Assembly (NCBI GenBank): GCA_002722845.1
Contig: PBND01000038.1
Span: 1-55,969, forward strand
Direction of reading: 5' to 3'
DNA length: 55,969 bases
Source of the DNA: Myxococcales bacterium
Lineage (GTDB): Bacteria > Myxococcota > UBA4151
Shown: piece by piece, positions 42,299 to 49,661 of the stretch
How positions within the stretch are numbered: the first letter of the stretch is position 1
Layout: each line of letters begins with the position of its first letter
Position numbers and translations under genes: made by a program
The notes under the pieces: generated by a model
What the model was told of the DNA's origin: nothing
The model's database searches: none
Seen by the model: the letters and a program-made list of their open reading frames with translations, nothing else

Positions 42299-43173
42299 GC
42301 GAAGAGGATCTCTCCATCGAGGCCCTGGCTCATCTCGGGGCCCTACGGTTTCAAGTTCAACGGCTGGTTGAGGCGGCCGTCGACGGCCTCCACGACGCCA
42401 GAGGCCTCGGCGGTGCCGGCGAGTTCATCGAGCATCGACACTACCGACTGGGCGATCCCCCCCGCCGCATCGATTGGCGGGCAACGGCCCGACGGGACGC
42501 GGTGATGGTCCAAGAACTCCGACCGGAAAAGCGCCTTGAGGTCGCGGTCCTCGTCGACACCTCAGGGAGCATGGCCAGCGGGGAGCCGACCAGCAAACTG
42601 CGCTACGCCTGGTGGCTTGGCTTAGGGGCGGCCTACATCGCCCAGCGCACGGGGGATGGGGCAGGCCTTCACCTCCTCGCGGGAGATGGGCGCTGGCGGC
42701 GTCGACTGCGAGCCGGGCTTGCGGAGTTGGCCGCGTGGACTGAGGAACTCGAAAATATCGAGGCCAGCGGCCAGACAGACTTGAGCGGCGCCATCGGCGA
42801 AATCGGCAACAGCATGGGGAGCAAGGGGCTGTTAATCGTCATCTCAGATCTCCTTGAGGCCGATGATCAATTTTGGCGCGGTTTGGGTGAGTTGCGGCAG
42901 CGAGGCTGGCACTGCGCCGTGGTCCGACTGCTGGCCGCCGAAGAGGTGGACTTCAACTTTGAGGGTGGGGTTCGTTTCGAGCCGATCGAACGGGGTGAGG
43001 CCCTCACCGTTGACGCCCAGGCAATCCGTTCTGCCTACTTGGAGGAGCTCGCTCGCTTTGATGACGAGTGCCGAACCCGGGCCGCGGAGGCCGGGGCCCA
43101 CCTGCTCTTGGCCCGCAATGATGATTCGCCCGTGGCCATCCTCAGGCAACTGACCCGGGAGCAACTCCGTTGA
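42295..43173 (+). CDS. DUF58 VWA-like protein
   Basis: A 292-residue protein of the DUF58 family, always found with MoxR. Motifs: GGAGEFIEHRHYRLGDPPRR, IDWRATARRDAVMVQELRPE, and a VWA MIDAS of the DxSxS type in AVLVDTSGSMASG. The start is a TTG in a TTGA overlap with moxR; the sequence begins directly with the usual N-terminal helix. It should be a target or adapter of the MoxR ATPase. The next gene again starts at an overlapping TTG. Confidence 0.93.
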   Translation: MSEEDLSIEALAHLGALRFQVQRLVEAAVDGLHDARGLGGAGEFIEHRHYRLGDPPRRIDWRATARRDAVMVQELRPEKRLEVAVLVDTSGSMASGEPTSKLRYAWWLGLGAAYIAQRTGDGAGLHLLAGDGRWRRRLRAGLAELAAWTEELENIEASGQTDLSGAIGEIGNSMGSKGLLIVISDLLEADDQFWRGLGELRQRGWHCAVVRLLAAEEVDFNFEGGVRFEPIERGEALTVDAQAIRSAYLEELARFDDECRTRAAEAGAHLLLARNDDSPVAILRQLTREQLR

Positions 43174-45092
43174 ACTGGCTCGCTGCGGCAGCCTGGCCCT
43201 TGGCCCTCCTCATTGCGGCCCCCCTGGCCATTCACCTCCTCTCCCGCCGACCACCGCGCCCCCAACCCTTTGCACCACTTCCTCTGCTGGAAAGGGCGAT
43301 GAAAAGGGAGCGTCGACGTATTCGACTCCGCCGGCTCCTCTTGCTGGCCTGTCGCACGCTGGCTGTCGCGGGGCTCTGCCTGGCCGCATTGTTACCCATC
43401 TTGGGTCTGCCGCCGGAGGGGGACCGAACCGACCGGGGGCCGATCACCCTCATCATCGATGGCAGTGGCTCGATGGAGGCCAAAAACGACCGAGGACAAC
43501 GATTCTTTGATCTGGCCGTCGACTTCGCTGAAACCCAAGCTCGAAGTCGCCCCGTGGCGCTGGTCTATTGTGGTGTGGAGGGTCAGGCCTTCCTGCAGGA
43601 GCAACCGGTTCCCGGCCTTCAACCCCGCACCCTCCTCGGCGACAAGAAGCCCCTCGGCTACGTCGACCTGGATCGCTGTGTCAGCGGGATCGAAGGACAA
43701 AGCCTCCTCATCACCGACGGCTGGGGTGCCAGCACCGCCAGTCAAGCCACTCACCTGGTCAGCAAAGCGGATGAAAGGGACAATGCGGGCCTTGGCGCAG
43801 TGCGGGTTCGGCCTCTTTCGCGCGGCATGGTCGAATTGGCTGTGACGGTTCATGGCAGTCCGGGGCCGCGCCGGCTGCAATTGTCAGAGGCCGGGCAGGT
43901 CAAAAGCACGGTGCGCCTCGAAGTGGCCGCCCACGGCCTGGGTGAAGCCCTGCTGACCCTTCGCCTTGAGCCCGGTCATCACCGACTGGCTCTCGAACTC
44001 GAAGAAGACCGCTGGGTGGAGGACAACAAGCGAGAGTTGGGCCTCACCATGCAAGGCCCCACGCGGGTTCTTGCCGTCAACGGGGACGCCCGCAGTGTCG
44101 ACTACCAAGATGAACTCTTCTATCTGCGCCAAGCGGCCCATGCCCTTGGCACCCGAGACCCCTTTGATTTGACGGAAGTCAGCCTGGGCGAGGAGCGACA
44201 GGCTCCCTTGCAAGAGGCCCAAGTCGTCCTTTTGGCCGACAGTTCCCAGCTCGACGTCGCCTTTGTGGCCGAACTGCGAGCCTTTGTGGAGCGGGGCGGC
44301 GGGCTGATCGTGAGCGCCGGTCCCCGCATGGACCCAGTGGGTCTCAACGGCAGCCTTGATGACCTACTGCCGGCGCCGATTCGCTCTCGCTGGATGGCGC
44401 TCGACGTGGACGGACGCCCCTCCAAGAAAGCCGCAATCTCCGTGGCTGTTCCCGAGGACCCCGCCTTTTTTGGCGAGCTCGGATTGGAGCGAGCCCAAGG
44501 ACTCCTAAGGACTCAGGTCTGGGGTGGTGTGAATCTACAAGAAGGGGGTGTTGTGCGCTGGCGTCTCAGTGACGGTCGGCCCCTGCTGGTCACTGCCCAA
44601 AGAGAGCGGGGACGGATCGCCGCTCTCAGCACGAGCCTGGATCGGGATCTTTCAGACTTGGCCATCCGCCCGGGCTTCGTCCCCTTGCTCCGCGGCTTAC
44701 TGCGGTGGCTTGCAGGTCAATCGGCCGGTGGACTCGACGCTGACCTCCGGCGTGGCGAAGGCTTCACCCGGCCGATGGGAGGACAAGAAGTCACCTGGAT
44801 CGGCCCCCAAGGGCAGCGGGTTCGAAGCCCGATCGAAGGGGGCCAGCTCCGATTTCAACCGCCCGAGATGGGGCTCTGGCGGGCCCAGGGTGTCGAACTG
44901 GGGGTCGAACTAAGAACCGATGAGCGGGAAAGCCGACCCATGAGCCAGGCCCAACGCCAAGCGCTCGCTGGCAGTGGCGGCGGCCCCGATCAGGGACTAC
45001 CCCTGTGGCCCTTCCTGTTGGTCCTGGCGATGCTGGCGATGCTCATGGAGAGCTGGCTGACCGTCCGAGAGGTGAGGGCTGCGGGTCACTAG
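43170..45092 (+). CDS. BatA-type membrane protein with VWA domain
   Basis: A 640-residue protein. The N-terminus is the double membrane segment typical of BatA (WPLALLIAAPLAIHLLSRRP; then RRLLLLACRTLAVAGLCLAA). A VWA domain follows with the MIDAS motif IIDGSGSME and a later TDGWG. A large beta-rich periplasmic part leads to a C-terminal membrane segment (PLWPFLLVLAMLAMLMESWL). Bat proteins belong to the Bacteroides aerotolerance set and are widespread with MoxR; their exact job is unsettled. The start is a TTG in a TTGA overlap. The stop overlaps nagZ's by four bases (CTAG). Confidence 0.88.
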   Translation: MNWLAAAAWPLALLIAAPLAIHLLSRRPPRPQPFAPLPLLERAMKRERRRIRLRRLLLLACRTLAVAGLCLAALLPILGLPPEGDRTDRGPITLIIDGSGSMEAKNDRGQRFFDLAVDFAETQARSRPVALVYCGVEGQAFLQEQPVPGLQPRTLLGDKKPLGYVDLDRCVSGIEGQSLLITDGWGASTASQATHLVSKADERDNAGLGAVRVRPLSRGMVELAVTVHGSPGPRRLQLSEAGQVKSTVRLEVAAHGLGEALLTLRLEPGHHRLALELEEDRWVEDNKRELGLTMQGPTRVLAVNGDARSVDYQDELFYLRQAAHALGTRDPFDLTEVSLGEERQAPLQEAQVVLLADSSQLDVAFVAELRAFVERGGGLIVSAGPRMDPVGLNGSLDDLLPAPIRSRWMALDVDGRPSKKAAISVAVPEDPAFFGELGLERAQGLLRTQVWGGVNLQEGGVVRWRLSDGRPLLVTAQRERGRIAALSTSLDRDLSDLAIRPGFVPLLRGLLRWLAGQSAGGLDADLRRGEGFTRPMGGQEVTWIGPQGQRVRSPIEGGQLRFQPPEMGLWRAQGVELGVELRTDERESRPMSQAQRQALAGSGGGPDQGLPLWPFLLVLAMLAMLMESWLTVREVRAAGH

Positions 45093-46168
45093 CCCCGATC
45101 AAACTCAGTCGGGTCGAGCCCCAAATCGCGGGCGTCAGCCAAGTCGAAGCGGGTTCGCTTGAGAACGGCCTGGGCCCCGGCAAGGGTGGGGGCCGAAGGG
45201 CTTCCGACATAGCGCTGAATGGTCGCCTCAACCCGCCGACTTGCCGCGGCCACCTTCGATGCGAGGGGGCCGGACTCGGCCAAACGGACCAGTGTCTCAA
45301 AGGCTTCCTCAACCCGATCTCGACGGCGACAGACGAGGAACAAATCTACGCCAGCCTCGACCCCTAATGTGACGGCTTCGGCCATGCCGTAACGCGCCGC
45401 AATCGCGGCCATTTCCAGGTCATCACTAATGATCAGGCCCTGGTAACCATACTGCCGGCGAAGGATGCCCAAGGCCTTCGGGTCGAGGGTGCTCGGGTGA
45501 TCCGGATTCCAGGCTGGCACCAAGACATGGGCTGTCATCATGCTCGCCAAATCGCTCTGCGCCGCAGCCCGAAACGGCGCAAGCTCAACGGAAGCCATTC
45601 GTTTGAGGTCATGATTCAGGACGGGAAGGGTGAGGTGCGAATCTGTGTCGGTGTCACCATGCCCGGGGAAGTGTTTCCCGCAGGCAGCGACCCCCATCTG
45701 CTGTAGCCCCCGAGCAAAAGGCAGAGCCAGGCGAATCACCTCCTCGGGTGTGCGGGCAAAACTCCGATCACCGATCACTGGGTTTTGTGGGTTCGTATTC
45801 ACGTCCAAAATGGGTGCGAAGTTCATGGAAAATCCCAGGGCCGCCAGCTCCCGTCCAAGCAATGCGCCGGCCCGATAACAGAGATCCTCCCGCCCCCGCT
45901 GGCCCAGCACCTCCATGGCCGGCAAATCCGTGGTGATTCCCCGTAAGCGCCGAACACGTCCCCCCTCTTCATCCACAGCCAACAGGGCCGCGCCCCGACT
46001 CAAGAGTTGCCCGTTTAAGGCCAGGAGTTGCTCAAGCCCCTCCACGTTTCGCCGAAAGAGGATGGTGCCCGCCAAGCCCTGGCTTAAGAGCTTCAGGATG
46101 TAGTCCGGCGCTTCGAGTCCATCAAAGCCAGCCATCAACAGACGGGCGGCGATCCGTGTGGGTTTCAT
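45089..46168 (-). CDS. nagZ: Beta-N-acetylhexosaminidase NagZ (GH3)
   Basis: A 359-residue cytoplasmic GH3 enzyme that removes N-acetylglucosamine from anhydromuropeptides in cell-wall recycling. Motifs: GTILFRRN, AVDEEGGRVRRL, MNFAPILDVNTNP, IGDRSFARTPEEV, the catalytic-loop KHFPGHGDTDTDSH (His of the His-Asp dyad), and IISDDLEMAAI with the nucleophile Asp. Its length suits the one-domain NagZ form. The ATG overlaps the upstream permease stop by one base (TGATG). Its place after peptide permeases suggests uptake of wall fragments before cleavage. Confidence 0.93.
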   Translation of the reverse strand: MKPTRIAARLLMAGFDGLEAPDYILKLLSQGLAGTILFRRNVEGLEQLLALNGQLLSRGAALLAVDEEGGRVRRLRGITTDLPAMEVLGQRGREDLCYRAGALLGRELAALGFSMNFAPILDVNTNPQNPVIGDRSFARTPEEVIRLALPFARGLQQMGVAACGKHFPGHGDTDTDSHLTLPVLNHDLKRMASVELAPFRAAAQSDLASMMTAHVLVPAWNPDHPSTLDPKALGILRRQYGYQGLIISDDLEMAAIAARYGMAEAVTLGVEAGVDLFLVCRRRDRVEEAFETLVRLAESGPLASKVAAASRRVEATIQRYVGSPSAPTLAGAQAVLKRTRFDLADARDLGLDPTEFDRG

Positions 46169-46977
46169 CAGGTGCTCCTGCTATCCAAATGATCGCGCAA
46201 GCCATCCCCAAGGCAGTTAAAACTGAGGACGGCCACAGCGATGGCGATGCCCGGCGCGATGGCAAGATGAGGGGCGACCAGAAGATACTGAGCGCCCTCA
46301 TCCAGAAGTGCTCCCCAACTGGGGGTGCCCGGAGCGACTCCGAGGCCGAGAAAGGAGAGGGCTGCCTCACCAAGAATTGCGCCCCCCAGACCAAAGCTAA
46401 CATGCACCAGCACAGGCCCCAGAATGTTCGGCAGCAGATGCTTGCGAATGATCCAAAGGGGGCCAGCCCCGAGGGCTCGGGCGGCCTGGACATACTCCCG
46501 CTCCCGAATCGTAAGCACCTGCCCTCGGACCAAGCGAGCATAGCCCACCCAGCCCGTCACCGAGAGGGCGAGGATCACATTGCCCAAACTCGGTGGCAGG
46601 ATAGCAGCGATGTAAATGGCCAATAAAATGCCAGGAAACGCGAGGAGAACATCGATGATCCGCATCACGACCATATCGAAGAGGCCGCCGAAGTAACCGG
46701 CGACAAGCCCCACGCCCAAGCCCACGGTGAGACCGATCGCCACCACGGAAAATCCCACAAGCAGGCTCACGCGGGCACCGTGGAGTAACCAACTCCAAAC
46801 ATCGATGCCGTTGACGCCTGTACCAAGGCCACCGGCCAGGCTCGGCGCCATCAATTCCCGGGTGATGTCGATATCTTGAGGCCCATAAGGGGCGAGCCAC
46901 GGACCGAGAACGGCGGCGAGGAGGACCAAAAGGGTGCCGGCGATACCGACCCGCAGCAGGGAGAATGCGGACTTCAT
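46168..46977 (-). CDS. Oligopeptide-type ABC permease (DppC/OppC class)
   Basis: A 269-residue inner-membrane permease. Start at the ATG at 46977, which overlaps the stop of the DppB-like gene (ATGA). The frame extends upstream without protein-like sequence, so the longer form is rejected. Five or six membrane segments, FGTGxxGxD-like region (LGTGVNGIDVWSWLLHGARV), DVLLAFPGILLAI, and the EAA loop EYVQAARALGAGPLWIIRKH then LPNILGPVLV are typical of binding-protein-dependent peptide permeases. It pairs with the gene before it. No ATPase gene is present in the operon. Confidence 0.92.
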   Translation of the reverse strand: MKSAFSLLRVGIAGTLLVLLAAVLGPWLAPYGPQDIDITRELMAPSLAGGLGTGVNGIDVWSWLLHGARVSLLVGFSVVAIGLTVGLGVGLVAGYFGGLFDMVVMRIIDVLLAFPGILLAIYIAAILPPSLGNVILALSVTGWVGYARLVRGQVLTIREREYVQAARALGAGPLWIIRKHLLPNILGPVLVHVSFGLGGAILGEAALSFLGLGVAPGTPSWGALLDEGAQYLLVAPHLAIAPGIAIAVAVLSFNCLGDGLRDHLDSRST

Positions 46978-47924
46978 AGCCGCACCCTTGGGTCTGTCAG
47001 GCCATAAAGCAGGTCGACGACCAGGTTCACCATGACGTAGATACCAGCAATCAGCAGAACCACAGCCTGAACAACGGGAAAGTCCATCTTCTGGATTGAA
47101 TCGAGAAGAAGGGTCCCAATCCCGGGCCAATTGAAGATTTTCTCGGTGACCACGGCGCCGGCGAGCAAGCCCCCCATCTGCAGGCCAGCGATGGTGATGA
47201 CGGGGATGAGGGCATTCCGTAAGGCATGGGTCCCGATCACAACCCGCTCGGCCAACCCCTTCGCCCGGGCCGTGCGGACATAATCGGCGCCGAGCACCTC
47301 GAGCAGGCAAGCCCGAGTCATGCGAGCCAGCATCGCAGCCATCGCTGTCCCCAAGCTCAACACGGGTAAAACGAGCCCCCGCCAGCCCGCATCGGCGCCG
47401 CCCACGGGAAACAGGTCATTTTGCACCGCAAAAACCAAGAGCAGCACGGGCCCCAACCAGATCCTGGGAATGGCGACGCCAAGGTACGCAAAGAGCAAGG
47501 CGAAGAAATCGATCACCTGCCCCCGCAACCCCCGCTTTCGGTTGAGGGCAGCGATGATCCCCAGCCCAATTCCTAAGCTCAACGACAAGGCCACGGACAA
47601 CAGGGCCAGGATCACCGTGTGCGGCAAGGCTTGGCCGATCATTTCGAAGACGGTGGTGTCGCTGCGGTAGCTGCGTAACTCGCCGGTCACCAACTGCTTG
47701 AGGAAGAGCCCATATTGAACGGGAAAGCTGCGATCCAAACCCAGGTCTCGGGTTAACTTCTGGCGGTCCACTTCGTGGGCTTCTTCGCCCAGGATGAGGT
47801 CAACGGGATCTCCGGGGACCAGGCGAAGGGTGGCACTGACAAGGAGGCTGGCGCCAAACAGAACGCCCAAAATTCCCGGGAGGCGCCGTAGGAAGATCTG
47901 AATCAAGGTCATCAGCACCCTCAT
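46974..47924 (-). CDS. Oligopeptide-type ABC permease (DppB/OppB class)
   Basis: A 316-residue permease. The N-terminus has FLRRLPGILGVLFGASLLVS and RLVPGDPVDLIL, typical of DppB. The EAA loop is YVRTARAKGLAERVVIGTHA with LRNALIPVITIAGLQMGGLL following. About six membrane segments. The family imports dipeptides, oligopeptides, nickel or wall peptides. The start overlaps the end of the binding-protein gene by four bases (ATGA), and the stop overlaps the DppC-like gene. Confidence 0.93.
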   Translation of the reverse strand: MRVLMTLIQIFLRRLPGILGVLFGASLLVSATLRLVPGDPVDLILGEEAHEVDRQKLTRDLGLDRSFPVQYGLFLKQLVTGELRSYRSDTTVFEMIGQALPHTVILALLSVALSLSLGIGLGIIAALNRKRGLRGQVIDFFALLFAYLGVAIPRIWLGPVLLLVFAVQNDLFPVGGADAGWRGLVLPVLSLGTAMAAMLARMTRACLLEVLGADYVRTARAKGLAERVVIGTHALRNALIPVITIAGLQMGGLLAGAVVTEKIFNWPGIGTLLLDSIQKMDFPVVQAVVLLIAGIYVMVNLVVDLLYGLTDPRVRL

Positions 47925-49660
47925 GGCTCCCTCCTTTTGGCACCCAAAAGGCCTGTAAAGCTGCCGGAAGGCTTGAGCACGATGCCCTGCCAGGCCGTAT
48001 TCACCACCCAGACTCGGTCCTCATGCCATAAGCTGATGTAAGGCAGGTCTTCAGCGAGGAGCCTTTGAATTTCATCAAAGAGGGGCTTGCGCTCTGCCTC
48101 CCCCGAAAGACCGCGGGCCTGATCGATAAGCTCATCGACGCGAGGACGGCTGTAACTTCCCCGGTTCCCGCCGGCCCGACGGCAAAGTCCAGGCTCGGTG
48201 GCTTCGCACTGGCTCGCCCCTTGCCGTCTGCAGCCCTCACCACAGGTACCGGCCGCCATAGAACAGACCTTCGCCGTGCAACTGTATCGCCTTTTGGTCT
48301 CGTTGCCGCTTTCATACGCACCGGGGCAATCCCGGTGGTGGCGACAGGGAGGCCCTGCTTCCTCCGGGATAAAGTCACTGTGAAAAACCCACTCCAGCAA
48401 CATCGGGTTCCGCACCTCGGTCCACTCCATGCGAACCATTTGAAAATTTCGCCTTTTGACCTGTTGAAACAGGCTCGGAAAGTCGTTCACGCGCAGATCG
48501 ACCTCCACACCGATGCGATGGAGTTGACCCTTCAAGACAAGGGCGAGGGCCCGGGATGCTTTCTCGGGGGTACAGCGGAGCTCTAAGCGCAAAACCTTTC
48601 GCTCATCATTGCCGGTGGGGTCATCGAGGAGGTCGGGGTTGGTGCGGTAATCGACGCTGGCGAGGAGGGCTGCCGCCTGGCGGAGGTCCGGCACCATCGG
48701 CTCCAAATGGCTGGCGTGAGCCCAGTGCTGGGGCGGCATCATCCCGACGCTGGGACGGGCCAAACCAAGATATTTGTGCTTGATGATCCCGGGCCGGTCG
48801 ATGGCCAGGGCCAGGGCCCGCCTAACCTCTTTTTTGCCCAGCGCGGGCACCTCCAGGTTCAAGCCAAGGTACGAGTAGCCCAAGCCCGGCTGATTGAGGA
48901 GCTTCAGGTCAGACTCCCGGGCGAGCACCGCGAGCAGGGGGCGTGCAGGGGTCGTCAAAAGGACGTGGCTCCGCCCCTTCAACATTTCGAGAATACGGGT
49001 GTTCTCATCCTTGACCACCCGCAAGATGAGGCGCTCGAAGGCGAGCGATGGCTCGAAACGCTGCAAGTGAATCTCCCGGTCGCCAATGCGCTGGGCAAAG
49101 GCCAAGGGCCCCGTCCCGCTGGGGTGACGGGCGAAAGCCTTGGGGTCTATCTCCGCACAGGATTTTTCGAGAATCCCAAGGGTCCCGTTGCCCTCAAGCC
49201 AATTGGGCAGATCCCGTTGCAGTTCAAAGTCGACGATTAAGCCCTTCGGATCCGGTGCTGTCACCCCTTTGAGATCAGCCCAGATATTGAGCTTTCGGCT
49301 CTCGACCTGGGGGTCTCGGATGCTCTCATAGGAGTAGATCACATCTTCGGCCTTGAGCATTCCACCCTTTGTGTCGTCGTAGCAGTTATGAAAGCGCTGA
49401 CCGGAACGCAGTTGGATGCGAATCCGACCGGACTGACTGGTATCGATGGTTTTGGCGAGGTCAGGCTGGATGGAGAGATCGTCGGACAAATGAACGAGCC
49501 CTCGAAAAATCAATTGCTGGGTCCGGGTTTCGACGGCAGAGCTTCCGCGTCGGGGGTCCAAAGACTCAGGGGCACTGTCCAAAAGGACGACCAGAGCCTC
49601 AGTCTCCCGCTGCTCTGCGCACGCGGTCAGCAAAAGAGCGAGTAGGAGGAGGCGGTCCAT
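47921..49660 (-). CDS. Peptide-binding (SBP family 5) lipoprotein with a Cys-rich insert
   Basis: A 579-residue lipoprotein: MDRLLLLALLLTAC gives a short signal and the lipobox LTAC (Cys14). The body is a family-5 solute-binding protein (DSAPESLDPRRGSSAVETRT, FRGLVHLSDDLSIQPDLA, VRRALALAIDRPGII, YSRPRVDELIDQARGL, LPYISLWHEDRVWV). Between about residues 438 and 496 lies an insert with eight Cys (PPCRHHRDC, YSCTAKVC, GTCGEGC, SQC, GLC), not part of the normal fold and like the disulfide modules of the surface proteins at 4995-9911. I chose the ATG at 49660 because the signal peptide begins there; the open frame extends upstream into dacB. It likely binds wall peptides or oligopeptides for the two permeases. 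Confidence 0.88.
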   Translation of the reverse strand: MDRLLLLALLLTACAEQRETEALVVLLDSAPESLDPRRGSSAVETRTQQLIFRGLVHLSDDLSIQPDLAKTIDTSQSGRIRIQLRSGQRFHNCYDDTKGGMLKAEDVIYSYESIRDPQVESRKLNIWADLKGVTAPDPKGLIVDFELQRDLPNWLEGNGTLGILEKSCAEIDPKAFARHPSGTGPLAFAQRIGDREIHLQRFEPSLAFERLILRVVKDENTRILEMLKGRSHVLLTTPARPLLAVLARESDLKLLNQPGLGYSYLGLNLEVPALGKKEVRRALALAIDRPGIIKHKYLGLARPSVGMMPPQHWAHASHLEPMVPDLRQAAALLASVDYRTNPDLLDDPTGNDERKVLRLELRCTPEKASRALALVLKGQLHRIGVEVDLRVNDFPSLFQQVKRRNFQMVRMEWTEVRNPMLLEWVFHSDFIPEEAGPPCRHHRDCPGAYESGNETKRRYSCTAKVCSMAAGTCGEGCRRQGASQCEATEPGLCRRAGGNRGSYSRPRVDELIDQARGLSGEAERKPLFDEIQRLLAEDLPYISLWHEDRVWVVNTAWQGIVLKPSGSFTGLLGAKRREP

Positions 49661-49661
49661 G
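49658..49661. promoter_or_regulatory. Overlapping divergent start codons in CCATGG
   Basis: The minus-strand ATG of the binding-protein gene (49658-49660) and the plus-strand ATG of dacB (49659-49661) share two bases, in a palindromic CCATGG. dacB has an AGGAGG site at 49645-49650, within the other gene. The binding-protein gene has no visible ribosome site. The two promoters must therefore lie inside each other's coding sequence, unless dacB really starts downstream (GTG at 49668 is possible). Confidence 0.6.

Noticed and set aside
46978-47310. N-terminal extension of the DppC-like permease
   Set aside because: The extra 111 residues are Arg/Pro/Gly-rich antisense-like sequence inside the DppB-like gene; the ATG at 46977 in an ATGA overlap is the natural start.
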